Part shown: piece by piece, positions 31,837 to 45,300 of the stretch
How positions within the stretch are numbered: position 1 is the first letter of the stretch
How the letters are laid out: each line of letters begins with the position of its first letter
Assembly: GCF_000003815.2 (NCBI RefSeq)
Contig: NC_049985.1
Location: 21,555,527-21,619,526, forward strand
Reading direction: 5' to 3'
DNA: 64,000 nucleotides
Source of the DNA: Branchiostoma floridae
Taxonomy: Eukaryota > Chordata > Leptocardii > Amphioxiformes > Branchiostomatidae
Position numbers and translations under genes: made by a program
Notes under the pieces: generated by a model
Databases searched by the model: none
The model's input: only the letters and a program-made list of their open reading frames with translations
Told to the model about the DNA's origin: nothing

Positions 31837-34735
31837 GGGTCCAATTCTGTTGGCTGCTGCTGACAGTGGCAAAGTTCGTAGCGTTGAAATGGCTTTGGAA
31901 GCTGGTAAGCACATAATTGAATTTCTTTCCTTTTCGACTCACGTCTATCATACAACTTCAACCAGGCGGAATGTTGGTAACAGGGGGAATACAACCTCTA
32001 TGCGATTGGTTCCAATGACTGGAGTCGTGCGTTTACGTGCTCAAATAGGTTGAAGACGATACGACTCATCTGTTTCCTAGTAAATCAGGCTTCCAGCTGC
32101 ACCCTCTATACTAAGGGTATGTAGGGAGGAGGCCCAATCTGTTCCACAGTGAGCGAGAGATTGTGTAGCTACGATTAGAAGATTTTTCGTTCTGTAGCCC
32201 ACTCGTCCTCTGGTCTTTTCGTCAGGCGAGAAATTTTCACTTGCCGGCTCCACAATTATTGTTGTTTACGCATGTTTCCAATCGCTCATGGGCACATTTT
32301 ACCAAGTTTGTATGAGTACGTTGGCTGAATAGTAGAATTTAGTGAAATAGGGAGAATTAGTGGCCGTTTGTATCTCCAACAAAGTTACCATGAACTGTGT
32401 CAATTTAATTGTCTGTACACGTCTGTAAAGTTTGAGGGCCTGCATGCTCTTTTCCAAAGGCATAGGTAGCCTAATAGTATTTTGATTACCCATACTTCGC
32501 AGGGAAAGCCGTTCTATTGAAATGTTTTGTAGCGATGTGACCAAATTTTTGCGTCATTGCCTTCCTTGATTTTAGCGTAATACGTTCTTCTGAATTCAGC
32601 GTAAAGCGCCCCCCCCCCCTNNNNNNNNNNNNNNNNNNNNNNNNNNNNNNNNNNNNNNNNNNNNNNNNNNNNNNNNNNNNNNNNNNNNNNNNNNNNNNNN
32701 NNNNNNNNNNNNNNNNNNNNNNNNNNNNNNNNNNNNNNNNNNNNNNNNNNNNNNNNNNNNNNNNNNNNNNNNNNNNNNNNNATTTTGATAGTGTTGTTTG
32801 TTTTATCATACACGTGCTGGTTTCATAATTTAGTTCACAGCAGGAATGCTGTAAATTGTTTTCTCTAGGCGATAAATGTTTATATCAGAGCTCCTTGCTT
32901 GAACAGAGAGCTTTGGAGCAACAGACGGACTTTGATATCTAAATCAAACGTATCGGTATTTGCACACAATGAACCACGATTTGGACAATGCACATTTGGT
33001 CTTTTCTGTACATGTGCTATGCAGACAACTTACACACGACCTGGCGATGAAAAGTCACAGAATGCTGTGAACCGCTTTATGCTTGGATCTATAGTTGTGC
33101 AAGCACTCATTGGTGCAAGCAATGACAACTATCCCCTGAATTCTCACTCAGAAATTGGCTGGCCATGATATTTGTCCAAGTCTCTTTGTATTGGGCACTA
33201 CAAAATGTATATTTTAACCATTGTACTGCTTGTTTTTTTTTACCAATTCAACCCCCAAAGCGTACCAATTCAACCTCCAAAGCTGATTAATTTATAATTA
33301 ATCAGAACAGTAAAACTGACGGATGGAACAGTTTGTGTCTGCTCCATTGTTGCTAGCAACATATGTGATTGTGTTTTAACTATTTTGTACTATCATTTCG
33401 CTTCCTTTCAAAGCCATATCAACGACATGAAATCTCGCTTGCGCAATTCTGGTTTACTATACTATGATTAATAAACTATGATTGTGGATCAACAAACGCA
33501 GGTGCTGACATTGACTTTGAGGGGCGAGGGTGCGGGTTCGCACGCAGTGGCACAGCACTGGCCATCGCTATCGCAAGGGGACATGTAGATGTAGTGAGAC
33601 TGCTGCTCCGCGAGGGGGCGTCGGTGGCGAAGAAAGTCATGGGCGAATTCTCTCTACTCCATGTCGCNNNNNNNNNNNNNNNNNNNNNNNNNNNNNNNNN
33701 NNNNNNNNNNNNNNNNNNNNNNNNNNNNNNNNNNNNNNNNNNNNNNNNNNNNNNNNNNNNNNNNNNNNNNNNNNNNNNNNNNNNNNNNNNNNNNNNNNNN
33801 NNNNNNNNNNNNNNNNNNNNNNNNNNNNNNNNNNNNNNNNNNNNNNNNNNNNNNNNNNNNNNNNNNNNNNNNNNNNNNNNNNNNNNNNNNNNNNNNNNNN
33901 NNNNNNNNNNNNNNNNNNNNNNNNNNNNNNNNNNNNNNNNNNNNNNNNNNNNNNNNNNNNNNNNNNNNNNNNNNNNNNNNNNNNNNNNNNNNNNNNNNNN
34001 NNNNNNNNNNNNNNNNNNNNNNNNNNNNNNNNNNNNNNNNNNNNNNNNNNNNNNNNNNNNNNNNNNNNNNNNNNNNNNNNNNNNNNNNNNNNNNNNNNNN
34101 NNNNNNNNNNNNNNNNNNNNNNNNNNNNNNNNNNNNNNNNNNNNNNNNNNNNNNNNNNNNNNNNNNNNNNNNNNNNNNNNNNNNNNNNNNNNNNNNNNNN
34201 NNNNNNNNNNNNNNNNNNNNNNNNNNNNNNNNNNNNNNNNNNNNNNNNNNNNNNNNNNNNNNNNNNNNNNNNNNNNNNNNNNNNNNNNNNNNNNNNNNNN
34301 NNAGATGGCAGAGTCAAGAGGCCAGACTATAGATGTCGCGAGATTATAAGGCTGATACAAGAGGCGAGGAAGTCCAAGCTGTTGAGATGCTGCAACCCCC
34401 AATGTGGCAAACCAGGCTACAGGTAGGTTTTGTTGATGACGGTTCCTTCACTAAAATATTCCAGCTCCATTTTTTTCTGAGAAGACGAACATATATTGTC
34501 CTATGTAGAGGCGTTGTTATCGACATAAGGAAAGTATGCTCCCATCTGAAGTTTTTAAGCCTAAAAGAAAAAAAGTGTGAGAATTCAACTGAATAGCCTC
34601 TTTTACATCTTCTACAGGAAAACCCTGAAGCTGTGTGCCGGGTGCAAAATGACCCGCTACTGCAGCCGTGACTGTCAGAAACAACACTGGTCTGTCGGAC
34701 ACAAGAAGTGCTGTGGGCATGACGTGTACTCCTGA
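31837..34735 (+). CDS. ANK-MYND unit 4, partial because of two gaps
   Basis: Visible exons: the 3' part of exon 1 (to 31904, [12 protein letters not shown] then MALEAG, phase 1), exon 2 from 33502 to the gap at 33668 ([29 protein letters not shown]), the 3' part of exon 4 (34303-34422, [15 protein letters not shown]) and exon 5 (34618-34735). Exon 3 is inside the second gap. The MYND half in exon 5 keeps all cysteines and histidines ([23 protein letters not shown]) but has several replacements that units 1-3 lack. The protein ends VYS-stop. The DNA after the stop still aligns with the coding tail of unit 3, so the tail was lost by a frame change. No inactivating change is seen in the readable parts. 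Same inferred adaptor role as unit 3. Confidence 0.75.
32621..32781. other. Assembly gap in unit 4 intron 1
   Basis: Run of N right after a C homopolymer. Confidence 0.99.
33668..34302. other. Assembly gap removing unit 4 exon 3
   Basis: Run of N covering the end of exon 2, all of exon 3 and the start of exon 4. Confidence 0.99.
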
Positions 34736-35643
34736 GTGGGACCAGAGACCTCCTATAACCTGGTTATGTTGCTACCAGACTACGTGCATACCACATATAT
34801 ACTACATATACTACACATTTTGGATGATGACTTTGAACCAACTTGACCTTGGATTTCTTTCCACTCATACAATAAAACTAGTCAAGATATAGTACAACCG
34901 TACTAAGTTTTAGAACAGAATTCCAAATGGTTCCTGAGATATGGCCAACTTTGCACTTCGGCGCCTAGCACAGGTGTCGGCCCCGTACAAGGACTATCTA
35001 AAGGGGCCGCTAATTGGTCTCATTATCTCAACAAATTTAATATTCTGGTAGACTTTTTTCTTCTACAATAGAACTTGCCAGACCACATTCTAACGTTCTG
35101 AGTAATTGAGTTTGGGGGGGTCAAAGAGGGGGGGGGGTCAATTCCTAACATATAAGTCGAATTGCCGTTCCTGCTGTCCATACATTAGATTAGTTCTTTT
35201 TTGAGTTGATAGGTATTAGAAATGCCTATAGTTATACTGTAAGTTGCCATACATTGTACCTTCAAAATTTCTGCCTTTTTAATATTGTAGTATCAAATAA
35301 GAAGTGGTATGCTCGTTAGCAAACCTTAGCATTTATCTATTTCTCACTATGGGCTATGATACTGGCGTATTGTCTGTGTATAAAAAAATAATGTTGCAAA
35401 GCTTTGATGTTTTTTGACATACGAATTCTGTCTAAATGCCAAGCGGTTTTATATGACCTTACTTAATTTGGTTTATCATGTAGAAGACATTTCAAGTTAG
35501 TAAGTTAAAATGTAACATGGAAATTGAGATTTTTGCAATGACACTTTGCAGTTACCATATTTTCTATCTTTCTGTTGTTAGATCAGTGTCACTGTATGGT
35601 TGTCACGATTGTCTTTTCATTATCGCTGAATATTTTTTCACCT

Positions 35644-35649
35644 AATAAA
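35644..35649 (+). terminator. Polyadenylation signal of unit 4
   Basis: AATAAA in CACCTAATAAACTTTAACTG, identical in context to unit 3. Confidence 0.55.
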
Positions 35650-35961
35650 CTTTAACTGAACTGACCGTTAAGTTGCGATGAGACTGTGATAATTTGTGCA
35701 GGGCAGCGTGGATGTACAAAAATAAGTGTATATAGCTAGTATTCCAGGTAAACAGAAGAAACAAGAAGAAAACGAACACGTTTCTTGAACACGATCCAAA
35801 TCTAAAGGGGAAAATCTAATTTATTCCCCTTTTTTCGTCTTGAATATTGAAATATCAAGACGACAAAACTTAAAATCAAACCCTTTTAGACTGTGATATC
35901 AAAAATTAAAGACACAGAAAAATTTAAAAAGTGAACTCTAGAGGCTTAGATCTCTGGGGTA

Positions 35962-36315
35962 ACGAGGGAACTCCCCTCGTGTGACTGCCACAAATTCAAA
36001 AGGACAGCCATTGAGACTTAGATCTATGGGGTTAACGAGGAAACTACCCTCGCCTGAACGTCAACAACCACTACGCGAGGGGACTCCCCTCGTCAAATCC
36101 GCGGTAGGAGTTCCAGCACGAGGGGACTCCCCTCGTAGTCCTACATAAGGGCACGCTGGCTGTCTTCAGGTCCTACACGAGGGAACTCCCCTCGCAAAGG
36201 CCGACACAAGGGGCACGCTGTCTCCAGTTCCAGCACGAGGGGACTCCCCTCGCAAGTCCTACATACTAGGGGCACGCTGGCTGTCTTCAGGTACTACACG
36301 AGGGAACTCCCCTCG
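35962..36315. repeat. Left subterminal array of seven 17-bp palindromes
   Basis: CGAGGGGACTCCCCTCG and variants (A for G at the seventh base, one degenerate copy) at 35963, 36035, 36076, 36119, 36178, 36236 and 36299. The last four sit in a roughly 120-bp tandem unit with GGGCACGCTGGCTGTC spacers. Subterminal palindromes often bind transposase; that role is inference. Confidence 0.85.
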
Positions 36316-37062
36316 CCAAGGCCGACACAAGGGGCACTCTGTCTCCACGAGAGGGCAAGTCCGACACCACAGTGGTGTTCCTCCATCAAGTCCGACACCA
36401 GAGGAAGTTCAAGTCCGGCACTTTGGAGTTTCTCACCCGACCTGACACATGGGGACACGGGCCCGTCCTGACGTGAACAAGGTGAGGTACGATATACAGT
36501 TTTACTTATATGACACACCCACAACAAAGTGAACTTTTGATCAGTGTATTATAGTCCATTACACTCAGGTCATCGACAATAAGTATGCAAGAAGAGTTCT
36601 ATATTACATGTCATATATTCCAGACGCTCCTATGAATATAAATAAATGAACATGATAAAGCCATAGTTACTATTCCATGGTTACACGTGACTAGATCTCT
36701 GCCCAAAACATAGCTTAAACGAAAAGAAATATGATAAATTCATTTAACGGTTTCCTTTTCCCTTTGAGATGATATAGACAGTTTCACTTACAGTATATGA
36801 TATCCAAACCAGGCACAGGTCTATCGATATTTACAATCCAAAAGGTACTTCATTTAAACTTTTTTTTCAATTCTGCACGTATCCGTTATGCTACTATCTA
36901 CAAGAAAAGCATCATGGTATGTTTGATGGCACTGATACTATGAAATACAAAAGCACGAACAATTGGCTACTGAATAACAGAAAATAAAGACCACTCAATA
37001 CATTTTGGCTAAGATTTAAAGAAATGAGACTTTAACAGCAGAGCGGTGAGGTCTCAATCTAG

Positions 37063-37527
37063 CTACTCGACCACGTCATCTTCCGCCTGCACGGGCACCA
37101 CGAGAGCGTCCTCGGCCTTTATTTCCACCTACAAGCTTCCTCTCCCCCACAGTTGATCTTTAGACGGCGATCTAAGTAATGACAATTGCATCATATTTAC
37201 AGTTTTACAACATGACATGATGTCATCCTCATTACAACAAAAGAAAGTCTATTAGTAATAACCATACAGAAATTTAACTAGGCAGGTCTGTGAACCCATC
37301 CAATATCTAGTATATTTTGGAGCACAACTTTTCACCTCGACACTTTCGAGCTCCTCTTCCAACAGACGGTCAAGCTCTTTACAGATGCCTGTCTCTGCCC
37401 CGTCTCTATTTTTGAGCGTCGTAAAGGTCGCACATCTCCGCTGAGCCAGAAAGTATTTCGAGGTGCTGTTTCGGTGTTGTTGTCTTCACGTGTCCCTGTC
37501 TTTCGGCGACTTCACTGAACAGATGAT
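37063..37527 (-). pseudogene. Left-arm copy of the two-exon coding relic (in-frame stop)
   Basis: Mirror of 57932-58396. Exon 37336-37527 (192 nt, minus strand) has the same acceptor and donor, but the frame that is open in the right arm has ACG-TGA early in the exon. Exon 37063-37128 (VEIKAEDALVVPV, stop) is intact. An alternative frame (LFSEVAERQGHVKT) is open for about 40 codons and ends at the same TAG in both arms. Confidence 0.5.
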
Positions 37528-39923
37528 CTGAGTTGCGAAGGAATAACATTATTTTAATACTTCATACATTAATAAAAGAGATAACGTGAGCGTGTGTGCT
37601 TGCATGATCCAAAGGGCAACGAAAATAACCATGCAGTCCTGTGAATCAGTTGCGCCCTGCATCTCAATACTTTTGACCATTGCCAGTTTCCAAAACATTT
37701 TCACATTGCATCGTTCCAGACCCACATAGGATATATTGACATAATTAAATGAATAACAATTACGCGCCAATCGATTTCCGCTGCCACGGTTTATACTGAA
37801 AAAGGCAATGCAAAGAAAAGTGTGTTTGCAGTACTGCTACTGGGGAAATGTGCTTTTGAAAATACAGTCGACGACTAAACGCATGTTATTTATTGAACCT
37901 AATCTTAGCCTACTTTCACCGATTTTTAAAATTTTCGAAGCACATGTATTTCACAATTGGTTTGGTGCGTCAGCCTGTTGTTTGGCATGTCGTTAGGTCG
38001 TACCTGCGAGATAATGCACGTTGTTTTGTTTACACGGTAACCTTTTAATAACTAAAGAAGAGTCCGTTTTGTGTAAAAAAAAGGAATAGAAAGGAAAGGA
38101 AAACTTTGTTTGCAAATCATAGACGATAAGGGAGTGAGCAATACTTAGACGTACGTCCTCCAATGCAGGCACAGTGATTTTGAAATAACGTCATCAACAT
38201 AATAACGAGGCAACCACAGAGGAGTGCTCAGATGGCCAAAAGAAACGTTAACAAAGTTGACATTGAACGTCGAAATAACAAATACCCACATACAAAATGT
38301 CATTACAATCCATTTAAAGGCTCAAAGTTATGCTGGCCACAAATATCCGTAAACATAAACAGACACACACTGACACAGATACACTCTCTAAGCAGATATA
38401 GAAGTAGTCGGAAATATTACACTGGCGAAGAGTGGAGAGTAACACAAATGGCGTGATTTGCGCAGAGTGAGTTGCGCCCCTTTTCTGCGCCTGGTAAATA
38501 ATAAATCTAAAAGTGAAAGGCCCTGTCGGGGCGTTCTCCCGTCATCCTTTATACTATTCAACCCCCTATTTGCGGTTACATGTTTGGTTGTCGTCATAAC
38601 ATATTTATCGTTCCCGAAAACTGATCTACCGGGTGCTTATTTTGAATGTGACCATAGCATAAGGAAGTTACCTGCTAAGAGATGACAATGGTTTTGTTTG
38701 TCCTTATTTCTAACATGGGCAGGCCAGTGGGTACTAGTAATTTGGAAGCGAATATGAAAAAGCCAAACCGTAACTTTTCAAACTCCCCGATTTCAGGTTT
38801 GCTATGCCAATCGCCATCCTTCTATCATTTGAAACTCACATATTCAGCATACAGTGGCCGGCGGTAAGGGAGCTTGAAAACGTTTTTCTTAAGGTCTCGC
38901 CTTTCCACGTCTGCTCGAAGCTTACCGTTTCGCGTGGCAGTGCCAATTTGTTTGACAGACGAACGTGCGATTTTGTTTTAGGAATCTGTTTGGAAATTAC
39001 AAAACCAACTCCCTTCTGGACAATTAATGTCGACCTCACAAATCTGAGGTTCACTTCCTGTATATATAAAATAACTCTGCTGTACCTTGGCTATACCAAC
39101 GTAAGCTTTTGCTTCTGCTAATATTTTTGTTTTGCAACCTTCACAAATAACACATGTACTACGTAGATCATGGGTTACAGAAGGTAATACGGAACGTGGA
39201 TAAATACTGTTCCATTCTTATGTACTGGTGGTAGCCTTCTTCGCAGACCCTAGCAGTTCTCTCGTATATTTTTTGGGAAAGAAACAGGTTTTCACTTTGA
39301 GCCAGCGATGCGCAGTGACTGGACTCCCGACTCAAACACATGTGAAATGGTACACCCCGCCGGCCACAAGAACGTAGTAGAAGCGAAAACACGACCTGAA
39401 AATATATAAACCAGGCACTAATTAAACGCCAATGCCCGTGAAAATACTCTCCACGTAGATTTTGGTGGTGAATTGCGGCTGAGCTCTGTTTGTCGAGTAC
39501 GTAAATTTAGGTCACGAAGGAGAAACCTTGCCATTGTGCGGACAGACTACTCTCCAAGCAGAGGTTAGTAGTTTTTATTGGGCTTTCTATTTTATACTGG
39601 CAAAGTTGAAACCTATATAAACGGGTTTGGGCGGGCGGACCTCAAGAAACAATACAAAATAGAAATATCCCGTCCCTCGGATAGGACGTTAAATGGAGGC
39701 CCCGTGTCAGGGGAGAGTCACACCCCGGGCACGTAAAAGTACCCGCCACAATGCATATATATGGCGGACGTGACAAGACGCGCGTCACTTGTGCTCCGCC
39801 TGTAAGTGTATTTCAGAGCGGTTAGCTTGTGTAGCGGAGTGTTTTATACATCTTATATTGATTAGAGTTCACAAGTGTCTACTTTATACTAGTTTTAGCG
39901 ATATTTTGTTGCATCGTTTAATC

Positions 39924-42173
39924 ATGGGACGCGAAACAAGCGGAGACAGCGGAACGCCTGAGCCAGAGACTACAAAGCGATACAGGACAAGGTCCGGCAA
40001 CACCAAGACCAAGGGGTGGAACACATCGGCAAAGAACATCCCCGAGTTTGAAACCATCATCGAAGATCACACAGACGCCAGCAAATCGAAGGTATGCAGT
40101 ATAAAGTTCCGTACCTCCAAAGATCGTGTACCAGTGTGGATAGACGCTAGCAAAGCCGTATTCAGCGACTCGCTTGGAAAACAAACGGGCTACAAGTTCA
40201 CCTGGAAGGGCTCACAGCTATCCGTCAGTAAACCCACCGAGACCGGAGACAACGCCAAAATCCTAACTATCCACTTCTACAACACCGGCACAATCCTTAT
40301 ACAGGGGAATGGATCAAACTGGTACGCACGAGAAATCTTTCCACAAGTGAAAGAACTTGTTAGCAATAATCAAATTGGCGCATCCTGTGACGCCCAAGAT
40401 GGCGGACATGACAATGAAGATCTGGCAGCCGAGAGAACTGAAACAATAGACGACAACCCTGAAACAATAGGGACCAGTTCACAAGATGATGCGCCCGCCA
40501 TTACAACGTCTGGAACCAGCACAGAGCCAACTAAGACCTCATCTGTCACAGCAGACCCGACTCAAGAGAAAGAAAATTCGTCGCAAAACACAATTCCCAA
40601 ATCACCGATCACATCGCCCACTCTCCGTAGAGTGCTAGGAGGCCTCGAAAACATCATTTTAACCCCACTCTCAAAAGTTCGCAACTCCGGAAAGAACAAA
40701 GAGGGAAGGCCACAACATGAAAGCCGTTCTCGGCGCGCGCTGCCAACAGACGACGTCCAAGACAAATCAACAAGTGAAAAGTGCAACTCGGTGCATGAGA
40801 CACTGTACACGTCGCTAGTGGATGATCTGAACAATTTGAAGTCGCTTGTCTTCAGCAATAAGGTCACCATGGACAATCAACAGAAATGCATAAATGACCT
40901 GACGGCTAATGTTCAAAACAGGAAGAAAGAGGTGGAGAAACAGGCTCGACAGATTCAAGATCTGAACACTGAGTTAGAGCGACAACGCGAAATCTCCAAA
41001 GATCTGGCCCAAACAATCTCCTCTCAAAAAGCTGACCAGGAAGCTCTACAAGCCCAGCTAACACTACTGCTAAATCAACCTCAACCCCAATCTGTCAGTA
41101 CGACGGCCAGTCGCGTATGCAGCAACTCTCAACAGGACGACTCCAGAATACAGCGCCTCTACGCAGAAGTGGTTTCCGGCCTAGAACACCCGAACTCTTC
41201 CCCCGCCACGCAAATACCGAAACCCTCGGACTCAGAGGCCCCAACAACCGCCAATACACAGCCACGTGCCCCGACAGCCGCAAGCAGCCAGCCACCGGTA
41301 ACTACCGACACCCAGCCACCAGCAACCCCGCCGACTCGGGAACGTGTAGTTCCCGACAAACAGACCCCGGTAACTCCAGCAGCACAAACATCGGGAAACG
41401 TGAAGGTCAGGGTTCTCGCTGACTCCCTATGGAATGACGTAGACCCCACGATAATGTTCAAGGACAGAACCGCAACCATAACCAAATCAACTACACTTCG
41501 CAAAGCTTCGGAAAATGCCGCCATGCTCCCTGACAACAGCACAGAACTGGTCATCATTCATGTTGCGTCTAACGACATGGATAACACCAAAACCCGGAAC
41601 GACAGCGTCAACATATGTGTAGAACAAACCACCAAACTGATTGACCGTGCTAAGACATCATACCCCAACGCAAAGATTGCCATGTCACAAGTCTTGCCAA
41701 GAGGATCAAACACGCAGTCCACCCTCAACAAAAACATAGCAACCTACAACAATGCCATCGAACAGTCCTGCCTTGAAGACAACAAACTCATATACATCAG
41801 ACACAGACTTCTCTCTCAGGACCGTTCACTTTACAAACGTGACGGTATCCACCTCATACCTGACGCAGGCGGCGTCAAGTTGATGGTGGCTGATGTAAAG
41901 CGTACCCTGAGGCACCACCAGGAAGCCATGGACTCCAGACAGCGCACCAAACCAGCGAGAGGACCGCAGTGGATGCCAAACACCCAGCCCTACATGCAGC
42001 CCGGACAACACCCCCCACCCCACTGGAACACTCCACGGAACCCGCCGCAGATGTACCCGAGGAACCCAGAACGTGCACCAAGTCGCCAGGGGACCGACTG
42101 GAACCACACGCGAGACAAACAACAGACTGTGGAGAAGTTGCTGCATATGCTGACGGACTTCCTCAAGCAGTGA
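39924..42173 (+). CDS. LINE ORF1 protein with coiled coil and SGNH-esterase-like domain, 749 aa
   Basis: The start at 39924 (MGRETSGDSGTPEPE) is the first ATG of the open frame. The middle is Ser/Thr/Pro-rich. Residues about 318-382 (VEKQARQIQDLNTELERQREI) form a coiled coil, followed by a proline/threonine-rich linker with SQPPVTTDTQPP. Residues about 494-640 resemble an SGNH hydrolase: VLADSLWND (block I region), a VASND block and DGIHLIPDAG with the D-x-x-H pair. Esterase-type ORF1 proteins occur in CR1/L2-group LINEs, where they are thought to help RNP assembly or membrane contact. The C-terminus is rich in proline and asparagine (MQPGQHPPPHWNT). ORF2 follows after 184 bp. The reading frame is undamaged. 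Confidence 0.85.
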   Translation: MGRETSGDSGTPEPETTKRYRTRSGNTKTKGWNTSAKNIPEFETIIEDHTDASKSKVCSIKFRTSKDRVPVWIDASKAVFSDSLGKQTGYKFTWKGSQLSVSKPTETGDNAKILTIHFYNTGTILIQGNGSNWYAREIFPQVKELVSNNQIGASCDAQDGGHDNEDLAAERTETIDDNPETIGTSSQDDAPAITTSGTSTEPTKTSSVTADPTQEKENSSQNTIPKSPITSPTLRRVLGGLENIILTPLSKVRNSGKNKEGRPQHESRSRRALPTDDVQDKSTSEKCNSVHETLYTSLVDDLNNLKSLVFSNKVTMDNQQKCINDLTANVQNRKKEVEKQARQIQDLNTELERQREISKDLAQTISSQKADQEALQAQLTLLLNQPQPQSVSTTASRVCSNSQQDDSRIQRLYAEVVSGLEHPNSSPATQIPKPSDSEAPTTANTQPRAPTAASSQPPVTTDTQPPATPPTRERVVPDKQTPVTPAAQTSGNVKVRVLADSLWNDVDPTIMFKDRTATITKSTTLRKASENAAMLPDNSTELVIIHVASNDMDNTKTRNDSVNICVEQTTKLIDRAKTSYPNAKIAMSQVLPRGSNTQSTLNKNIATYNNAIEQSCLEDNKLIYIRHRLLSQDRSLYKRDGIHLIPDAGGVKLMVADVKRTLRHHQEAMDSRQRTKPARGPQWMPNTQPYMQPGQHPPPHWNTPRNPPQMYPRNPERAPSRQGTDWNHTRDKQQTVEKLLHMLTDFLKQ

Positions 42174-42357
42174 AAGTCAAACAGTAGTGCATAGATTGGA
42201 AGACTTTGGACAATCTGTGAGTATATATATACATCCAAGAAACACAGGTACACAATTTCGTTAAGATTGTATGTATGCACTCCGCTCACATGTAACCATG
42301 CTCTAACTATTGTCTGTGATATCTCTAGTTTCCCCATTCGACACCTCCGACCCAAGA

Positions 42358-45300
42358 ATGTCTATTCAAAAGGTAGCACTTAAGTTTTGTTCTTGGAACG
42401 TTCAAGGTGGTCTTCGGAGGAAATGTCAAGATGAAGAATTTGTTTCTAGTTTTGAAGAATATGATTTTGTTTGTCTCCAGGAAACCTGGCTTAAGCCAGG
42501 AGAACAATGTAGAATAGAATCTTTTAATTATTTTAGAAATGATAGGGATGTTAAAAAGACTGCCAAAAGGAATTCAGGCGGGATAGTCATAATGTTCAAA
42601 AACAAACTCACCAAAGGCCTTACAAAACTACCATCTAAACACAAAGATATCCTCTGGTGCAAGTTAGATAAGATATTCTTTGGCCTAGAGCAAGATCTGT
42701 TTGTCGGCTGTGTGTATTTCTCCCCAGAAAACTCATCAATCCAAGAAACGAAAAACAATTCCCTATTTGATATCGTGCAAGATGACATATGCAAATTCTC
42801 AAATCAAGGTAACGTCATGCTGCTTGGTGATTTTAACGCCAGAACAGCCTCCCTGCAGGAAACAGTAATTGAAGATGATTGTCTAAACCACGATTTCATA
42901 GATATAAAAGACATGCCTCATAGGGTTAGCTACGACAAAACAACTAATAGATATGGTAATAATTTAATTGATCTTTGTACAGCAGCCAATCTTAGTATCC
43001 TAAATGGCCGGGTCGCAGGAGACCTATCCGGCAAATTTACCTGCCACAAGTACAATGGTTCAAGTGTGGTTGATTACTTCATTGTTAGCTCGGAATTTCT
43101 CTCCAAAATTCAGTATTTGAAAGTGAACGACCTTTCTGTGTTTTCAGACCATTGTTTGTTGTCTTGTTCTATTTCGACAAATTATTCACCATACATAAAA
43201 CAGGTTCAATTCCCGACTCATCCCCTGCCAAGTAAGTACATTTGGGATGATGACTCAAAAGCGAAATTCTCAGACACGCTATGTGATCCATCAACATTAA
43301 TTGACATACAAAATTTTATGAACAAGTCATTCTGCAATGTAGACAGTGCAGTAAAGGAATTTGCCGGCATAATAACACGTGTAGCGGACAAATCTTTACG
43401 GAAAATTACTTTCAGGAACAAAAGAAGAAAGAAAAAGAAAAGTAAGCCATGGTACACCCCATCATGCGCCTCTCTGAAACACAAAATTAATAACTTAGCT
43501 TCCCAGTTTTCAAAATGTCCGTGGAGACTTGATATCCGACACACATATTTCTGCAATCTTAAAGTCTACAAGAAGAAAATTAAAACAGAAAAAAGGCTTT
43601 TCAACGAAAGACAATGGCACAAGCTAAGCAAACTTAGTAAAGAAAATCCTCAAAAATTCTGGAGAGAATTAAAGCTACAAAAGCAGGATGAAAGTGATCA
43701 ACAGGACATCGATAATAATATTAACCCCGAAGAGTGGAGAACCCACTTTAAAAACTTAAATGACCTCATCGAATGTAGTAAATCCGATAAAGATTTCCAC
43801 CAACATGTTTACAATGTGAGGCCTGAACTTGTCCAAACGGCTAACAAAAGCACTGACGCACACTCTGTCAATACCGACCCTGTAGACAACATTACAGACA
43901 ACATTATCCACACGCTAGAAAAACTTACAAAAAACCCGCTAGATTTCGACATTTCAAATGAAGAAATCTTGCAGGGGCTGCGTAAACTAAAATGCAGCAA
44001 AGCGTGTGGAACAGACTCCGTCATTAATGAAATGTTGAAAAATGCTGATACACAACTTATACCGCCATTGCATAAACTCTTTAATATAGTCCTTAGCTCT
44101 GGGTATTTCCCACACGAATGGAGCCAGAGCATTCTTGTCCCCATATACAAAAGCGGCAATCCGTCAAACCCTTCAAATTACCGAGGTATTGCCATTTCTA
44201 GCTGTGTCGGAAAGTTGTTCACATCAGTACTCAGCAACCGCTTACAACTACTCTTAGAAAACAACAATATTCTGTCCCCCTTTCAATCCGGATTTAGAAA
44301 AGACTTTCGGACCAGTGATAATATCTTTGTGCTAAAATCTCTCATTGATAAACAGTTGTCTGTACCTGGAGGAAAACTATACACATGCTTTGTAGACTTC
44401 AGAAAAGCCTTTGACTCTGTGTGGAGAAATGGCTTATTCTTCAAAGTCTTATCGTCAGGTATAGGTGGCAATTTCTTCAGAATTATACAATCAATGTACA
44501 GTAATGTAGAGTATTGTGTAAAAACGTCTCACGGCCTTTCAGATTACTTCAGATCTTCTTGTGGTGTGCGACAGGGATGCAATCTAAGTCCACTCCTCTT
44601 TAATTTATTTGTCAATGATCTTCCAGCCACATTGACTTCACCATTATGCGACCCTGTAATCCTAAAAGATATCCCCATAAATAGCCTTCTTTGGGCAGAC
44701 GATCTTGTGCTCATTTCACAAACAGAAAGGGGTCTTCAAAATTGCCTGGAAAGATTAGATAAATTTTGTTCCACTTGGAAACTGTCGATAAATAGAGAAA
44801 AAACTAAAATTATGATATTTTCAAAAAATGGAAGAACTTATTGTAATAAACGCTCCCCCTTTCAATCACAAGGACAAACTATAAATTTCACAAACTTTTA
44901 CACTTACCCAGGAGTAGACATCACACCATCAGGATCATTCCACCGTGCCAATAAACAACTCAGAGTAAAAGCTATGCGAGCATCCTTTAAACTTAAATCA
45001 TTGCTAGCATCAAATCATAATCCCTCAATATCTCTTGCCCTGGATTTATTCAATAGCCTAGTCAAGCCGATCTTGCTCTATTGCGGGGAAATACTTGGAA
45101 CAAACGCTCAAGGCAAAGAGCTCATTCTAAAAGGAATAGAGGAATATCCGAATGAAAGTGTTAGAGATACAGTCTCAAACATCATTTCCCCGATACTTGG
45201 ACCAGGTATAGATATACTTAAGGCTACCCGTGTTGGTAAAAAATCTGATACACCATCTACCCGTCCTGTTCTTGTTCGATTTAGGAAGTATACTGACAAA

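Noticed and set aside
36294-36527. 77-codon ORF identical in both arms
   Set aside because: Overlaps the palindrome array and adjoining repeats; composition follows the repeat, not a protein.
38804-39121. 105-codon ORF conserved in both arms (38804-39121 and 54286-54603)
   Set aside because: The arms are almost identical in all DNA here, so conservation is not evidence of coding; no domain or splice signal.
41826-42146. Reverse ORFs opposite LINE ORF1
   Set aside because: Shadow frames of a GC-rich coding region; no motifs.
42310-42357. Longer ORF2 start before MSIQKV
   Set aside because: Would require a TTG start; the first ATG is at 42358 and the endonuclease domain begins right after it.
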